DNA of 5,803 bases from positions 1-5,803 of the forward strand of contig JASHRE010000374.1 in assembly GCA_030037515.1 (NCBI GenBank). Direction: 5' to 3'. The position numbers and the translations under genes were made by a program. Below, one piece after another: positions 5,290 to 5,803 of this stretch. Numbering within the stretch: the first letter of the stretch is position 1; every line of letters starts with the position of its first letter. This stretch comes from Candidatus Sulfotelmatobacter sp. Lineage in GTDB: Bacteria; Acidobacteriota; Terriglobia; Terriglobales; Acidobacteriaceae. Below the pieces are notes generated by a model. It did no database searches and was not told where the DNA came from. It saw nothing but the letters and a program-made list of their open reading frames with translations.

Positions 5290-5803
5290 ATGTCCACCAG
5301 CAGCGAGCGTTCCGTCGCGGCCCACTCCACATTTGAGCCGGTAATCGGGCTCGAGGTGCATGTTCAGCTTCTGACCGCGACGAAGATTTTCTGTTCCTGC
5401 TCGACGCGGTTCGGTGCGCCGCCCAACACGAACGTGTGCCCGGTTTGCTTGGGAATGCCGGGAGCGTTGCCGGTTCTCAACAAGAGGGCGGTCGAGTTTG
5501 CCACGCTGGCGGCAATGGCGCTGAACTGTCGTGTCAACGAGACTTCGATTTTTGCGCGCAAGAATTATTTTTATCCGGATCTTCCCAAGGGCTACCAGAT
5601 TTCGCAATACGACAAGCCGCTCGCCGAGCATGGATGGATCGAGGTGCCGACCGCCGATGGGGGAACGAAACGCATCGGCATCACCCGCGTGCACATGGAA
5701 GAAGACGCCGGCAAGAGCCTGCACGACGGGTTTTCCGACTCCGCCGCGCGCACCTATCTCGACCTGAACCGCTGCGGCACGCCACTGATCGAGATTGTGA
5801 GCG
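5290..5803 (+). CDS. gatB: GatB, Asp-tRNA(Asn)/Glu-tRNA(Gln) amidotransferase subunit B (5' part)
   Basis: Subunit B of the GatCAB complex. It phosphorylates the side chain of misacylated Glu-tRNA(Gln) or Asp-tRNA(Asn), which is then amidated with ammonia from GatA. The 171 visible residues show the GatB opening PVIGLEVHVQL (17-27), a zinc-type cysteine pattern CSC (35-37) with CPVC (50-53) and LGMPGALPVLN (54-64). Further on are NYFYPDLPKGYQISQYD (92-108), the metal/ATP-site motif VHMEEDAGK (134-142) and YLDLNRCGTPLIEIVS (156-171). The right window edge truncates it; full GatB is roughly 470-490 residues. The ATG at 5290 gives a normal-length N-terminus before the IGLEVHVQ block. gatC and gatA are not beside it on the left, so gatB appears to have its own promoter. 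Its presence suggests that the organism makes Gln-tRNA and/or Asn-tRNA by transamidation; the window does not show which. Confidence 0.97.
   Translation, partial: MSTSSERSVAAHSTFEPVIGLEVHVQLLTATKIFCSCSTRFGAPPNTNVCPVCLGMPGALPVLNKRAVEFATLAAMALNCRVNETSIFARKNYFYPDLPKGYQISQYDKPLAEHGWIEVPTADGGTKRIGITRVHMEEDAGKSLHDGFSDSAARTYLDLNRCGTPLIEIVS

Noticed and set aside
1..5803. CRISPR array, tRNA or rRNA genes
   Set aside because: No regularly spaced repeats, no cloverleaf with a TTCGA-type T-loop arm in context, and no rRNA signature were seen on either strand.

Overview
The window reads as chromosomal DNA of a GC-rich Gram-negative bacterium that makes lipopolysaccharide. It has a Kdo transferase / lipid A kinase / heptose-activation cluster, and also a GatCAB amidotransferase subunit. 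The overall look would fit an acidobacterium, but that placement is an inference from gene content and style, not a database match.

Positions 1-3741 (minus strand) form a compact LPS inner-core operon, transcribed right to left in the order waaA (Kdo transferase), lpxK (lipid A 4'-kinase), rfaE1/hldE kinase-type and rfaE2/hldE nucleotidyltransferase-type. The last gene runs off the left edge. LpxK completes the phosphorylated lipid A precursor, WaaA adds Kdo to it, and RfaE1 and RfaE2 supply ADP-heptose for the next core sugar. waaA and lpxK overlap by 4 nt (TTGA). The two heptose enzymes are separate genes here, whereas enterobacteria fuse them as HldE. Three of the four genes appear to start with TTG.

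Positions 3742-3798 are a short divergent promoter region. To its right, on the plus strand, lies a gene for an unrecognised, probably exported protein of about 230 residues (3799-4497).

Positions 4498-4866 hold no convincing gene but contain a run of inverted repeats, one with 17 base pairs capped by a GAAA tetraloop. This is followed by a decayed IS200/IS605-type transposase (4867-5280). Its reading frame is open, but the HUH active site is destroyed by a His-to-Gln change and an apparent in-frame deletion of about 20 codons.

From 5290 to the right edge is the start of gatB (Asp-tRNA(Asn)/Glu-tRNA(Gln) amidotransferase subunit B). Its likely -10 box overlaps the stop codon of the transposase remnant.

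Three start codons (waaA, the exported protein, gatB) lie 7-8 nt after a TATAAT-like hexamer and have no clear Shine-Dalgarno sequence, which suggests leaderless mRNAs.
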